Shown piece after piece: positions 34,513 through 47,700 of a DNA stretch of 64,000 bases (positions are counted from its first letter, which is position 1; every line of letters begins with the position of its first letter). Source of the DNA: Episyrphus balteatus (lineage: Eukaryota > Arthropoda > Insecta > Diptera > Syrphidae). The stretch spans positions 21,516,501-21,580,500 of the forward strand of contig NC_079135.1 in NCBI RefSeq assembly GCF_945859705.1, written 5' to 3'. The notes beneath the pieces are model-generated. The model ran no database searches and was not told the DNA's origin. It was given only the letters and a program-made list of their open reading frames with translations. The position numbers were made by a program, and so were the translations under genes.

Positions 34513-35210
34513 CGGGTTGGGGTCAAAATTCTGCCGGAGTCAAAATCCTGCTTTCAAAATTCTGCTTTACAAAATTCTGCTTTCAAAATTCTGCTTTTCA
34601 AAATTCTGTTTTTCAGAATTCTGCTTTTCATAATTCTGTTTTTCAAAATTCTGCAAAAAATTAAAAAAGGGTTTGGAAAATGTTAAAAAGCGCGCGCTTT
34701 TTAACATTTTCCAAACCGTTCTTTAATTTTTTGCAGACTTCTGTAAAATCATCTTCTTGAAAAACTATCTGCTTATTTGATAACTTACCTACATAATTTG
34801 TTATTCTTTGAATGTATATTAATTTTCTTTTTATAAATAAATAAATTTGAAAAAATTAAGAACAGGTTTTTAATACTAAACATTTCCGAAAATAATTCAA
34901 AATTTTTTAAAAGGAATATTTTGTATCAAACAACCGATGGGTTCCAATAAGTTATAGATTTTATTTGAAAAATATTTGCGACACTCAAATAAAAAAATTT
35001 GGGAAAGTACCAATGTTGAATTACATTAATGAGGCGTATTTTTCTTTAGTCAGCGCATATGCTATAAAAAAAACAGAATTGGCAGAATTTTTTGTTCAAG
35101 AATAATGCTGGCAGAATTTTGAAAAGCAGAATTTTGAAAAACAGAATTTTCGTTAAAAAAGCAGAATTTTGAAAAGCAGAATTTTGAAGCCAGAATTTTG
35201 ACCCGATCCC
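34513..35210. mobile_element. Foldback element, copy B (8-bp TSD GAAAATCT)
   Basis: Same family as 21804-22524: CAAAATTCTGCTTTT arrays at both ends in inverted orientation, closing CGGGTTGGGGTC and GACCCGATCCC, and an inner palindrome centred on AAAAAGCGCGCGCTTTTT at about 34695. Flanks GAAAATCT at 34505-34512 and 35211-35218 are identical. Confidence 0.92.
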
Positions 35211-37077
35211 GAAAATCTCCCCAAAAGTCTCTACCAATTTCGTATCGTTTAAGAAGCTGTCGATGAAGTTTTTATAAGGAAAAACAACAATTTTGTGGTC
35301 CATTACAACGTTTGGTAAGGGATTTTCAAAAAACTAGTTTTTACCTCTTTGATCATTTCCTAAAGCACTATGTAAACACCTTAAAATGTTTTTTTTAAGA
35401 ACCCTTTAAATAACACAAGTATTTATCTACAAGGTTTTTGATGTCGAGGGTAAGCTATACTTTTTCAAAGGGTTGCTGAACTCGAATCCGAAGATAAAAA
35501 TATTCGATCACATCTCGTTTTTGAAATATTACCGTTAAATCTATTTAAGTCTTTCCGACATCTTATCCTTTTATTTCAGAGAGTACCTATGTAAAATTTT
35601 TCGTTATATTTTTAGCTTTCTATTTATCAAATTGTTTCAAATTAGAAAATTAGCTCATGCCAAGCAACTTGGATTATTTAAAATTTTTAATTTTAAGTAT
35701 TCCCGATTTAATTTAGAACTAAATTGATACAATAGAATATTTCAATTTTTTGCTACAAAATTTTAGTGGGAGAAAAATTTCATTTTTCAATGTTTTTATA
35801 TATAAAATTGTGCGAAATAATTTTTTGTATAAAGCCTAATAATGGTTCAAATTTATTTCTTCAAAAAAATTTTCTTGCTCGCTAACGCTCGCAATTTATA
35901 TCAAACATCTTATTACTCCTTGTACCAATTTAAACTAGAGATGCCGCCGAATATTCGGCCATTTTATATTCGGTACATTCTTAAATTCTTCTACGGTAAG
36001 CAGAGCTATTTTAAACTTTTAACTATGAATTTCTCTCCTAAAAAATACTTAAAAAGGATATTGACAAGTTTTTCGCTCTGACACAGTTCTAATGACTATT
36101 TGCTTTAGCGGAATTAAGAATCGACTGCAGTTACATATAAGGCGTGTTTTTTCTTCAACTCAGTAGCTACTGATTTTTTTATTTTATTCGAAAAACAATA
36201 AAAACAAATACTTACTTGTGTAATTTTTATTATTGTTTTGCGAATCAAATCAAAAATGAGTAGCAACTGAGTAATAGCAAAAACACGCCTATAGTTGATA
36301 AAAAAGTTTTGTGAATCTTAAAAAAAAAATTTTTTCAGTCTGAGGTAACCCCCCCCCCCCCCCCCCCCCGAAATGAAATCCTAGCTACGGCTATGCTGCT
36401 GAGTTCGAATGCGAAATCAAAATTTCATTGGCACGTCACGTTTTCGAAATACTTTAATATGAACAAGTCAAAAACGCGTTGTTTTAAGTACAATTGACGT
36501 CAAATTAGTTATGCAATTTCGAAATGCCATATTAAAATGTCCTTAGTGTACTTATTTTTTTTCAAAATTATTTTTTTTTTTCGAAGTATTGAACAAAGAA
36601 ATTTATGATAAATACTTCAAAATCTGGCTTGGTTTTTTCCAAAGTAATTATTGGTTTTTTGAACCAAGTTCCAGTTTGTGTCGTCTGTTTTGAACTTAAA
36701 AACAGCATCAAATTAAGGAAAAATATATATTTTTGACTAAACATATAAAAAACTTAATTGAAATAATTTGTTTTTGGGAGTTTGTAGCGAAAATAGTGAT
36801 GACTGTAGCTAAAAAACTAGACGTGATAGAATAAATAAAAAAAGTCTAAACTTTGGAAAAAGGTAAAAGAAATATTTTCAAACAAATTTTTTTCTGAAAT
36901 TATATGTAGTTTTCAAAATTCAATGCCCTTATTTGTGAAAATAAAAAAACAGAAAACTGGATCCAAAAATGTTGTGTTTTTTCCGATATTTAAAAAAAAA
37001 AATTTTTACGAAAGCCATATATATGTATGTATTTTTTTGAAAATTAAATTTTCAAAAACAAGTGTATTAAACAGAAT
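35211..37077. other. Right part of the hAT-like element and AT-rich DNA
   Basis: No coding frame stands out. The phrase TTGCTGAACTCGAATCCGAA (35463) resembles CTGCTGAGTTCGAATGCGAA just outside the element (36396), so the element sits in, and carries, pieces of an older repeat. 36404-37077 is AT-rich, with no gene seen. Confidence 0.45.
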
Positions 37078-38739
37078 TACAGTGCGGTTCACATGGTTAG
37101 ACGCACCAATTTTCGTTTACATAAATTTCATTTTTTTGTAGGTGTGTGCAAGAATAACCAAAACAATTGTATTTATTAGAATGGTTATTTAGTGCTTAAT
37201 AGAAAAATAAAAAGAAATAGTGGATGAGTGGAGTTTAACGGTACTTTTTACTCATTCTTGTCTCTGATGTAAGAAAAAGGGTCGTTTTTTTTGGTTCACA
37301 TGATTAGACGCACACCTTAAATTAGTTAGTTTGGCGAGATCTATTGCGCTGATTTGATTAAATTTGGAAGATTAAGCATCAAGGAGTTATTATTTTATGA
37401 TTTTTATTCAAAATCTGTAAAAAAAAAGTTCTAAGCGCGAAAGAAAAAGGGAAAATGACGCGTTGGATTCCAAAGGTTTTTTCATAAGCACCATTGCCAA
37501 AAAAAAAAGGATGAAGTGACCATTTCGAGAGGAATTATTTTTTAGACAGTGCCTCAAACGGTAAAAACTTCAAAGGAAGAACAATAGAAGCTTTAACACC
37601 TCAGGAAAAAATAAAATGTATAAAAAAAGCGTCGAAAACAGCTCTATCCCCGAGCAAAATTAAAGAAAAAGCTAGGATAACGGCAAAAACATAAACTTAT
37701 CGATGAACTTTTTTGAATGCTGAATATCCTTGATTAAAATAAAACTTAAAAATAGTCTTTAAAAAACACCGTTTGAAAAAATGAGCGGTTTGAAACGTAA
37801 ACCAAATCGAATGTAATATTAAATGGCTCCCAAAACCATTACTCCTCTTTTTCTTGAATGGTGAAGTGTCAAAAACTTTTCTTCCTTGTGAAAATCGTGA
37901 AAGTAGTGGTAATACCCATGAGAATAATTCGAATTAAACTCTTTTTCATTAGAAAAAAGCACATTTCGCCAATTTAAAAAAACTTCAAAAACTTGTTTCC
38001 ACGTTATGTGAAGACGTGCGATCTCCATCCGCTGTTTCTTTCATACGGTGTTTTTAAAAGACTATTTTTAAGTTTTATTTTAATCAAGGATATTCAGCAT
38101 TCAAAAAAGTTCATCGATAAGTTTATGTTTTTGCCGTTATCCTAGCTTTTTCATTAATTTTGCTCGGGGATAGAGCTGTTTTCGACGCTTTTTTTGTACA
38201 TTTTATTTTTTCCTGAGGTGTTAAAGCTTCTTTTATTCCTCCTTTGAAGTTTTTACCGTTGGAGGTACTGTCTAAAAAATAATTCCTCTCGAAATGGTCA
38301 CTTCATCCTATTTTTTTGGCAATGGTGCTTATGGAAAAACCTTTGGAATTCAACGCGTCATTTTCCCTTTTTCTTTCGCGCTCAGAACTTTTTTTTTTAC
38401 AGATTTTGAATAAAAATCATAAAATAATAACTCCTTGATGCTTAATCTTCCAAATTTAATCAAATCAGCGCAATAGATCTCGCCAAACTAACTAATTTAA
38501 GGTGTGCGTCTAATCATGTGAACCAAAAAAAACGACCCTTTTTCTTACATCAGAGACAAGAATGAGTAAAAAGTACCGTTAAACTCCACTCATCCACTAT
38601 TTCTTTTTATTTTTCTATTAAGCACTAAATAACCATTCTAATAAATACAATTGTTTTGGTTATTCTTGCACACACCTACAAAAAAATGAAATTTATGTAA
38701 ACGAAAATTGGTGCGTCTAACCATGTGAACTGCACTGTA
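37078..38739. mobile_element. Palindromic Tc1/Tc3-type element
   Basis: It is flanked by TA, and both ends read CAGTGCGGTTCACATGGTTA or close to it. The inverted arms are about 690 bp each (37080-37770 and 38048-38737), far longer than normal Tc1 ends, and both contain the 5' half of the element. Only about 270 bp in the middle is unique; it holds a transposase fragment. So two 5' halves face each other and the 3' half of the gene is missing. Confidence 0.85.
37819..38040 (-). pseudogene. Tc1/Tc3-like transposase fragment
   Basis: About 73 residues read QRMEIARLHITW, then NWRNVLFSNEKEFNS, a histidine-rich stretch, and RGVMVLGAI. This is the segment of Tc1-family DDE transposases around the FSDEKxF motif and the GGGSVMVWGA motif; here the catalytic Asp of FSDEK is Asn. 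Upstream, the right arm (to about 38440) carries the N-terminal half with stops. The C-terminal part is absent. Not functional. Confidence 0.85.
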
Positions 38740-38834
38740 TTTAAAAACAAGATACAAGAAAAAGTTTATGGCTTTACAAAATGGTACTGCACGTTGCTGT
38801 TGGTACAAATTGTTCATTTTATATAATTTTTCGG

Positions 38835-39000
38835 GATTTCGGGATCCCATTCGGCATTTTGGATTTTCGGGATTATGGGTTTTCTGAATTTTGGGTTCTC
38901 GATTTTTGGGATTTTGGGCTTTCGGGAAATTTGAGTTTTCGGGATTTTGGGTTTTCGGGATTTGGGGTTTTCGGAATTTCGCTTTTCGGTATTTTTAACA
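38835..39000 (+). repeat. GGGATTTTGGGTTTTC minisatellite
   Basis: Degenerate 14-18 bp units such as TTTTCGGGATTTTGGG, repeated about ten times. Same motif as in ppk-A intron 4 and at 57340-57610. Confidence 0.85.
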
Positions 39001-39641
39001 ACAATCCAGTTTAATTTTACGCTGATACTCAGTCGACTTACAAATGCGGATAAATGCTAAGCCAACCAACCTATTTAAATCACCTAAGCAGCAAACTTTT
39101 TAATACTAAGCTTTTTCATGTTCTATATATTTTTACCGACTTCCAAAAAGGAGAAGGTATTCAATTCGTCTGTATTTTTTTTTTTATTTTTTATTTTTTA
39201 TGTTTGTTACTTCATAACTTTGGACTAAATGAACCAGTTTTGATAATTCTTTTTGTATTGGAAAGCTGGTGCCTGGAGTGTGGTCCCATTTCAATTTCGT
39301 CCAGTTATGGCTATAGGAACTATGAGAAAAACCATAAAACCCAGTTTTGTTATATGGAAGTCGATTTTGTTTTTTTTTTCGATAAAAATGATTATTACCT
39401 TTTATTGATAAAGAAGAAAACGAAGAGTGAACTTAACATATATAAAATCCAAGGTTAGTCACTTGGCGAAAGTACCTGAATGAAATTTAAAAAAATTACC
39501 CCAAATCCAGCAAACAAACAAAAAAAATATGTAACCAACTTAAAATGCATTTAAATTTTAAACAGAAAGTTCTTCAATATCAATGAATTTATTGGCCTTT
39601 CAAAATATTTCCTTTCAATTTACTTAATTTACCGGCGAGAC

Positions 39642-39674
<33 letters not shown>

Positions 39675-40580
39675 CAAAATACACAGACAAAATCTTTCAC
39701 ATTTCCAAAAAAAAAAAAAAAAAAAATAATAATACCCAAATGGCACTTTGTTGTGACAACTTTTTGTTTTAATTGTTCGCAATCATAAATTATCGTCGAA
39801 TGGCATCTGTATTGGACACATACTTATATCCTGGAGAAGTAGTACTCATATCAGTGCAGGAATTCAGTATAACCACCATTCACGCATACAAACACACACA
39901 TCTGGTTAGAGGTACTAGGTACTACAATAGAGCTCTCTCTCATGCCGGATAGTGGTAAGCTTAATAACTGTACATTAAGTGGTCATTTTGGACACACATT
40001 CGATTCAATTACGACTGTTCTGCTGCTAGTGGTAAAGGATATTTTGTGGGCATTGCATTTTAGCATTTATGTGCACCGCAGCAGCAGGAGCAACAGCAAC
40101 AAAATTGACCTTCAGATGCATTCAATTGAATTTTAAATGAAACTAAATTTTGTATTTTAAGCATTTTAGTTTAAGTCAATCGGTTTTTGGATTAAAACTG
40201 TTTTGTTATTCAATGTCAAAAATTAATGAGGACCTCATCGATTAGGAATAATAATGATTGTACCTAAGAATAAATAAACTTTGAAAACTATAACTCGACT
40301 ATAAAGTAGCAGATATTAAGCTATGTGATGTTCACTCATTAGCATATTTCAAAGCCACTGTACATTAAAACCACATTGAATTTGAATTTTGCCTCTAGAA
40401 GACGCCATATTAAATTTAATGAAGTATTACATAGCTTATAACTAGTGGGTAATCAAGACGCTTTCAACGATACCTCATTTGTCAAATTGCGATAAGTAGT
40501 TTAAAAGATATGATGGAACAGATGAACATACATTACATACCAATGATTTCATCGAGATCAATTTTTCTAACACAATTACA
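39001..40580. other. Non-coding stretch, no supported gene
   Basis: A 134-codon open frame on the plus strand (39054-39458) has no recognisable domain and is rich in Phe/Leu/Lys, as expected of AT-rich DNA. Around 39770-40130 the composition is more balanced and may be unique host DNA. Long poly-A runs lie near 39647-39725. Confidence 0.45.
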
Positions 40581-40584
40581 TCGA

Positions 40585-41335
40585 AAAAATATTATTAATC
40601 AATTAAGAAATCTTCGAACAAAAATTATTCAAATTACAACTCTTCCAATGACAATTTGTTGAAAACAATTCGTCGATGAAGAATTCTTCGAATATAAAAT
40701 TTTTAAATGATAGTTCTTCGAATGGAAATTTGTCAAAAACATTTCATCGAAACATAATCCTTCGATAGACAATAATAATTATACTTCAAATGACAATTCT
40801 TCGAACAACAGTTCTTTGAATGAGAATTATTTTTTAGAACGCCAACTTGTCAAAAAATATTCATCGAATCAGATCGAATCTAAATTCTTCGAATATCAAT
40901 TCTTTGAAAGACAATATACTTCAAATTACAATTCTTCGAGTGACAATTCTTCGAATAACAGTTCTTCGAATGAGAATTATTTTTCGAACGGCAATTTGTC
41001 AGAAACAATTCATCAAATCAGATCGAATCTAAATTCTTCGAGTGGCAGTTCTTCGAAAAACAATTCATCGAATCAGAATTCTTCGAATGGAAATTATTGA
41101 AATGACAGTTCTTTGAAAAACAATTTTTCGAATAGTATCTAATTCGTCGAAAACAATTTATCGGGAAAAATTAATCGAAAAACAGTTCTTCGAATATCAA
41201 TTCTTCGAAAGACAAAATACTTCGAATAACAATTCTTCGAATGACAATTCTTCGAATCACAATCCTTCGAAAAACAATTCTTCGAATGAGAATTATTTGA
41301 ATGACAATTCTTCGAAAAACAAAAATGGTTATGAA
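40585..41335 (+). repeat. TTCTTCGAATGACAA minisatellite
   Basis: About 45 degenerate copies of a 13-16 bp unit, GACAATTCTTCGAAT, centred on the palindrome TTCGAA. It gives Ser/Asn-rich or His/Cys-rich open frames on both strands that are period artefacts. Confidence 0.9.
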
Positions 41336-41339
41336 TGTT

Positions 41340-43420
41340 GCTATCGTCACATTTTTCCACTATTATCCGTTTTGACTTGCACTATTGAATAAGAAACAAA
41401 ATGCACAGACCGCGACGAGTATTTCTTTTCCAGAGTGTAAGAATTTGAATTGAATCGTTTAGGTTTTTTTAAAAGATTCAAATTCCAGTCTTATATTTCG
41501 GTTACATACAAAAATGAATGCAGACAGAATGCCGTAGTCCTTTTCGGCCGGCTAGCGGCTGCGGCGCTGTTTTTTCCAAACAAAATGCATCACGCGCTCA
41601 TACAAAAGATATGAAGAACGCGCGTGGCACAAAGTATTCGGATGGTTGGAAGGTATTATGGAAAGTTTCGCGGCGGGGCTGAAAATACTCACTCTCTGGA
41701 AGCCAGCCAGAGTTTGGCGGAATAGCATGAATGAATAATGAATACCTAAATAACTGCATTCGGGGAGCAAAGGCAAGGATATTTTATGGCTATATTCGTT
41801 TGGGGGCATTTCGTGCGGCATTTCCTGGTTTGGTTGTTTAAAACCTCTTTTGGTATATCAACTAGAACCTGGTCGAAGGGCAGTAGCCAGTTTTTGGTTT
41901 GATTTTTTTTTCTGTTTCATGGTAGTTGATATTTTGTTGAAGGTTTTGCAATGTTTTTCTATTTTTTTGAGTGAGGGGTTAAAAATGTTTGGGTTTTTGC
42001 CTTTTGATCTCTACGATTGTAAAGAATACACACTCGAGCGGAAGTTTCTGTATTTGTTAGTCTCTCTCTAAATGGTGGCGTGGTGGTATTCATTTCTGTC
42101 TGTCAGGACGATGTTAGAAAAGTAATTTGCATGAAATTGAAATAAAAAAATACAAACACAAAAAAAATAAGGTTGTTAGGTATGGAAAAAGTTGTTGAGG
42201 ACCGATATGTTTTGTATGCGCGTTGGACCTTCAATTTCATAGTTTAAATATGATGGTTGAGGATTACAGAAAAATCTACATTCAAAATACAAAAAAGAGC
42301 ATGGTTTTAAAACGAAAATGAACAAAAAGATTATTTGTTAAATCCTTTTTTTAACGAAGAATTAATCAGTTTTTTTAGTTGAAAATTAAAAAATATATTT
42401 ATTTTAAATATTATTCAACGGCTTATAATTTTTTTTTTCAAAGGAAACACTTTATCCTTTGTAAGGCTTAAACCACATTGGTTTTCTACTTAATTGTACC
42501 TATACAGGAGTTTTAGTAAATTCATAACATATCCAAATACATTTTTGTAAATTTGTTCGTGCATACAAGTGTTTTTCGGTTTGGGGTGCTTACAACCCAC
42601 CCCTATAACGTTTTAAATGCAAAAATAAAAATTCGTACAAAAAATAAGATAGCCCCTCAGAACATAACTATAAGTATAAATTTGTTTGTATGACTCATTT
42701 TTTAGAAACTACAGTCTTAAATTTTTCAAAAATCATTTAAACAAAATTGCATAGGTTCTTTTGAAAATTTTTGGGTGCCTTTGGTTACTACTGCCATATT
42801 CCAGGTTGATCATCATCTCCTTTGTTTGCAATTTTCACATTTTTTTATCATCAAAAATCTGGTAATTTTGATTTAAACGAAATGGTACGATAAGTTAGAT
42901 GTCAAAAAATAGTTACGGATCCTTGTAAATGGTTTCAAATGCAAGATCTTCTTGCATCTATCTTCACCCCATTTAGTTAGAAGGAGTTATTTTTGAAAAT
43001 GCTTGTTTACTTTGATTTTATATGTATTGATTATGCCTTCAAGAATAAAGAACGTTGGAAGCTAGAAAATTTTTATTTTTTGTAGCTTTGGTTCTTCAAG
43101 AAATTATAAAAAAAAAATGGGTCACTGTGGTGTATGTGCAACTTTTTTTTAATGAAAATTTTGTTGCAAAATTTTCTATTCTTGAATTGATCTTTGTTGG
43201 ACATTCTCTGGATTTTTAATGGTTGAGATCACCATGATGAAAAAAAAATTTATCGTAAGAGACTAAACACAATATTTATTGAATACAAACTTTTTTGGAA
43301 TTCAAAAATTTTTCAAAATTTTTAGAAAAATAAAAACAAATTGGTATGTTATTCGAAAAAAAATTACCTATCCACATAGCAAAAAAAAATTTAAGGAAAT
43401 ATTACCTGACACGTTAAAAA
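41340..43420. other. Non-coding stretch, no supported gene
   Basis: 41400-42130 is less AT-rich (for example GGCCGGCTAGCGGCTGCGGC at 41547) and may be unique host DNA. Open frames there of up to 89 codons on the minus strand show no family signature. From 42200 on it is AT-rich and featureless. Confidence 0.45.
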
Positions 43421-43426
43421 AATAAA

Positions 43427-44374
43427 ATGCACGACTGGGGTTGCACGTACTTGCTCTTATGGTAAAAGTAGATCTTAACTTAAAGCTTTTTATAAGAAAA
43501 TGAGGCAAAATTATATCAATTTAGTTAAACCATTTCCCATAGTGTAAAAAAGTACATAATATCTGTTTTTATAATTAATAAAACACAGTTTTTAAAGGTT
43601 TTGATCACAAAATGAAGTATGACATCTAATTTCTTATATCAGAAGGAATTTTGAGAAAAAAAAAATTGAAAATCGTTAGAGCCGTTTTTTTAAAAAATAA
43701 TTTTTTATTTATAAAAGTTTTCGAGCATTTAAAAAAAAGGAGTTGGTTTGCCATTTTGAATAAATAATTAATTTACGCTTAAAAACAAAATTTTAAACCA
43801 TTTCAAAAATCCGTTTTAAAAGAATTGATTTTTCAAAAAAAAAAAAAAAAAAAATTTTAAATATTTTTTAAAAATCCAAAAATTTTCTAACATTTTAATA
43901 TTACGGTTAACTAAACGCTTTTGTATAAAAAATTTCGTTGAAATCAGGTAAGTCTTGTAAGAGATATTTTAAAACCAAAAAAACGGTTCAATGGCAGGTA
44001 CCGTTAGTATAACCATCCAAAAAATATTTTTTTTTAATCAAAAGTTGGGTCTTTTTTGTAAAATTAAATACAAATTTTTTTATTTTTTTCGAGGTTTTTG
44101 GTATAACTTGAAAAATTTGTATGGGAGGTACACTTTCTAAGTGAGATATAAAAAAAGAAAAAAAAAAAACAACTTTCAGAATTCTATAAAAATCATCTGT
44201 AGGTACCAAATTTGAAAAAAAAATCCGTCCACTCGTTAAGGCTGTGGAAATGTATTTATTTATTATGTATTATGGACGCACAGACGCACGGACATCATCG
44301 TAATGTTGGTTTTGATTAAAACCTCAAATTTTTTTTTTCGACACGAAACCAATACTTGCCCTATTGAGCAAGTA
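43427..44374. mobile_element. Dispersed element, short copy (GAGCAAGTA end)
   Basis: It starts ATGCACGACTGGGGTTGCAC then GTACTTGCTC, and ends CTTGCCCTATTGAGCAAGTA, with GGACGCACAGACGCACGGAC about 100 bp before the end. Same family as 15831-17780, without the nested foldback. Non-coding. Confidence 0.75.
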
Positions 44375-44792
44375 AAAAATTGAAAAAAATATATGTTTAA
44401 AAAAAAAATTATACATGAATGAATTTAGATTCAAAAGTATTATTTTTTGATCTTATAAAATTTTACTATCACGAAAAAATATATATGTAAGACGAAAAAA
44501 TATGTCTTTTTAGGATTCCACGAGTAATTTTGAAAAAAAAAAATTACTGTGTTGTAATTTGAAGTCAAGAGTGCCAAAAACCATGTTAATATTCAAGTAG
44601 TTGAAAAATTTTGCGTGCCAATGCAATTTTTATTTTTAAATCCGAAATCAAGCAACGATTTTTATTAAATAAAACTAAATAAAACCCTCCCCAAAAACCT
44701 ATATTCATTTTTTGTGACGAATCACCGTCGAAAGAAATTATTGTTAAAAAAAAAACACAACCAAAGATTCCTCGTGATTTTTTATTAATTTA

Positions 44793-47700
44793 TTAAATTT
44801 TGGCACTTTGTTCCCTACTACTATCATCTTTATTCAAACTTCGTTTCTTCTTCGACAATCTTCGTTGTTTTCTCCTCGTTTGCCTCAATTTCCTCCACAA
44901 TCTTATTGTAAAAAAATATACAAATTCCACCAAACTCAAAATCGATATACCCATAAAAAGTCCCAACAATCCACCACAACTTGCTATAAAATCTGTCCAA
45001 CTATACAATTCGGAACGTTTTAGTCCATTAAAGACATCAGCTTTGAAATTAATACTTAGTTGCGTTACTCGAGTGCTTTAAATGAAAAACAAACAAATTA
45101 AAGAAAAGTAAAAAAAAAATTGTGGAATATGTTTTACCTCCAAATATCATCACCCATTCGATCTTCTCTAAAAGCTCTAGCTGTCCCAACTACATCAATT
45201 GCAACTTGATGTTCCAGCTCTGCTTTATATTCAATTTCAATACAAGTTGGTAAACAATGACAAAAACTACTTAAATTATTAAATTGATTTGGATTTCGTT
45301 CTAATTTGAATTTCATGGTGCTGCTATGGTCGATGACGTCATCCATGCATTTGATACTATCAGCTCCACAAACTGGATGAGATGAATTTCCTATTTAACA
45401 AAACAAAGTTAACCTTTAAAAAAGATGTTTAGGCTTAATATGGAAAAAACTTACTGGGCATTGAAAATTTAACACATCCACATTTGGCAAGGGTTTGATT
45501 TGCCAAACATTCCAATTGACAGTTGACTTGGTTATAGACTTTGAAATACCTTAAATATCGTTCATTTTGATAGTAGCATTGTCGCCTTTCAGGCTGATAA
45601 TGTCTCAATCCATCAGAAGTCGTTACAAGTCTAGGCTTCACAGCTAACAAAACTGTTTGATCAAAAGGAATATCGACAAACTTCTTTGACACTTGTGGTT
45701 CTTCTCCAGGAGTGTGCAGTGTGACTTTGAAGCCTTGTAAAGCATTTCGACACATTTGTTCTTCATCTTCTTTTCTATTTGTCAAAAAAACAATAAGACT
45801 TTCTTGAGCACCAGCTCCTAAAGCTCGAACAGGAAAAGTATCAGCATCAGCTTGTTCGTTGTAACCATTTTCTAGATCCCAATCTAAATGTTGGTTAATG
45901 TCGTATTTGTTACCGATAAAGTCCTTTTTCCGGGAATTGTACCTTTTTTGAAGATTTAGATAGAAAGAATGATTTAAAAAGGTGTTTTTACTTACAATTC
46001 AGTCCGATATTGGGAAGATTTAAGTGAATTAAATGAAAAACAGATTCCTTCTTCGGTTAAAATCGAATCAAAAATTTCTTCACAATTGATATTTGAACGT
46101 TTCCAATAGCATTCGGCAAATGTTTCCTCTAAAGTTGGAGCTGCCTTCGTTATTGCTTTGATTAAATCTGATGAATTGGCAAAAATGTTTCCATAAGAAC
46201 TTGAGACAACTCTTGGTTGACATGTTTGTGATATTGCTTCCCAATAGTATTGTCTGGAATTCAATTTGTACTTAATTGGAGATCTTAAAGTCAGAATTGA
46301 TTATCTTACTCTTCTTTCGTTAAGTTTCCATGATCAGAAATTTTCCAATATATTTCTGTGTAATTAAAAATGGTCGTGTGAGTTTTAGTTTCAGGGCAAA
46401 TGGTTACCGAAGGAAATGGAATTTCCCAGACGGGTGTTTGTTTTTCATTGAAGCTAACAATGACTGGGGTAGTGTTTCGTTTTTCCCAGATAATTGTTAT
46501 AAGATAGCAACACGTTACTATTGAAAATATGATACCACAGATCCAGATGATTCTGGAAAAGGAAAAGAAAATTGTTTTTATTAAAATTCTTTATCCTCTT
46601 CATAGCATCTATTTTTTTGCATTCAAGGGCAAAATATTTAGGTTAATTGATCTACCAGAAAAAAAATAATCTAATTTCTTTTACGACCTAAAATAAATCT
46701 ATGGCAAGTAAGGACTAAAATGAAAAAACATTTTTCTCAAAAACAGGTCTACCGATTTCGATAAAAAAATATGTGTACTGCAGCACATATGTAAATCCTA
46801 CTTTTACTACTTTGAAAATAAAAAAAATATTTTTTTCTATTTCTAACTTAAAAAACATTTTTGTGTCATTAAGGTTAAAATTAGGAAAAAAGTTTTAAAA
46901 AAATAATATTTTGATTTTTAAAATATAGATTCAATTTTTTTTTTGTGGGAAAATTCACTTATGTATGTACCTACAAGTACATATATTTGAAAACGAATTA
47001 AGGAATTTTCTTGAAATTTTGATTTTGGGTATCGATAAGTACTTTTTTTAAGGGAATTCCAATTTTTTTTTTAACCCTTTCGGACCCAGCGTTACTTTCA
47101 TGTAACATATTTTTAAAAAATTCGTATAAAATATTCCATTAAATAATTTTTTAGGTTTCGATGGCTTAATTGAAAGATAATAATGAGTAGTTACTGGATT
47201 ATTACAAAAAGTTAGTCAAAAATCACACCTTTAATTTTTTTTTTTATCGAAAAAGTTACTGAAATTCACATTGTTTTTTGCAAAACTTTTTTTTATGTAT
47301 GGTCATAATATTGAAAAAAAGATATAAAAAATGTTAATCCAGAAAGTGTTTTGTTTTTTGGCTTAGAAGAAGAAGCATACATTATTGTTCCATAAAAAGT
47401 TATTTTCTCAGTTGTCCTACTTTTTTTGGTGGTCTAGCTGGTGCACGTTACTTACCTGTAACATGAGAGTAACACATTAGTTTTGCTATTTATTATTTTG
47501 GAAAATAAATAATTTTGACACGATAATACTGAAAAAAAAAAACATTTTTTAATATTGATTTTCATGGCTTGGGTTCGAAACGGTTAATATTTGGAAGTTT
47601 TTATATAAAAAACTTCTTTTATTTTAAACGACATTTTTCAAAAGTTTTTTTTTGTTTTTTCTGTTTAAAAAAATCAACTGAATACTTGAATTGGAGTTTA

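Larger units (their letters stand above)
33901..36395. mobile_element. hAT-like element, 2.5 kb, TSD CTGCTGAG
   Basis: The ends CATAGCCGTA (left) and TACGGCTATG (right) are inverted, and each leads into a G-run or C-run about 20 bp long (33917-33941 and 36350-36369). The flanks CTGCTGAG at 33893-33900 and 36396-36403 are identical, an 8-bp duplication as made by hAT transposases. The MITE 34068-34501 and the foldback 34513-35210 are nested inside. Apart from short random frames it is non-coding. Confidence 0.85.

Noticed and set aside
39054..39458. 134-codon plus-strand frame
   Set aside because: Hydrophobic, Lys-rich and AT-driven; no recognisable motif and no upstream or downstream exons.
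40816..41360. Ser/Asn-rich frames (plus) and His/Cys/Ser/Lys-rich frame (minus)
   Set aside because: Both follow from the TTCTTCGAATGACAA minisatellite.
41552..41821. 89-codon minus-strand frame in a GC-richer patch
   Set aside because: Looks plausible by composition, but I can match it to no family and see no splice context.
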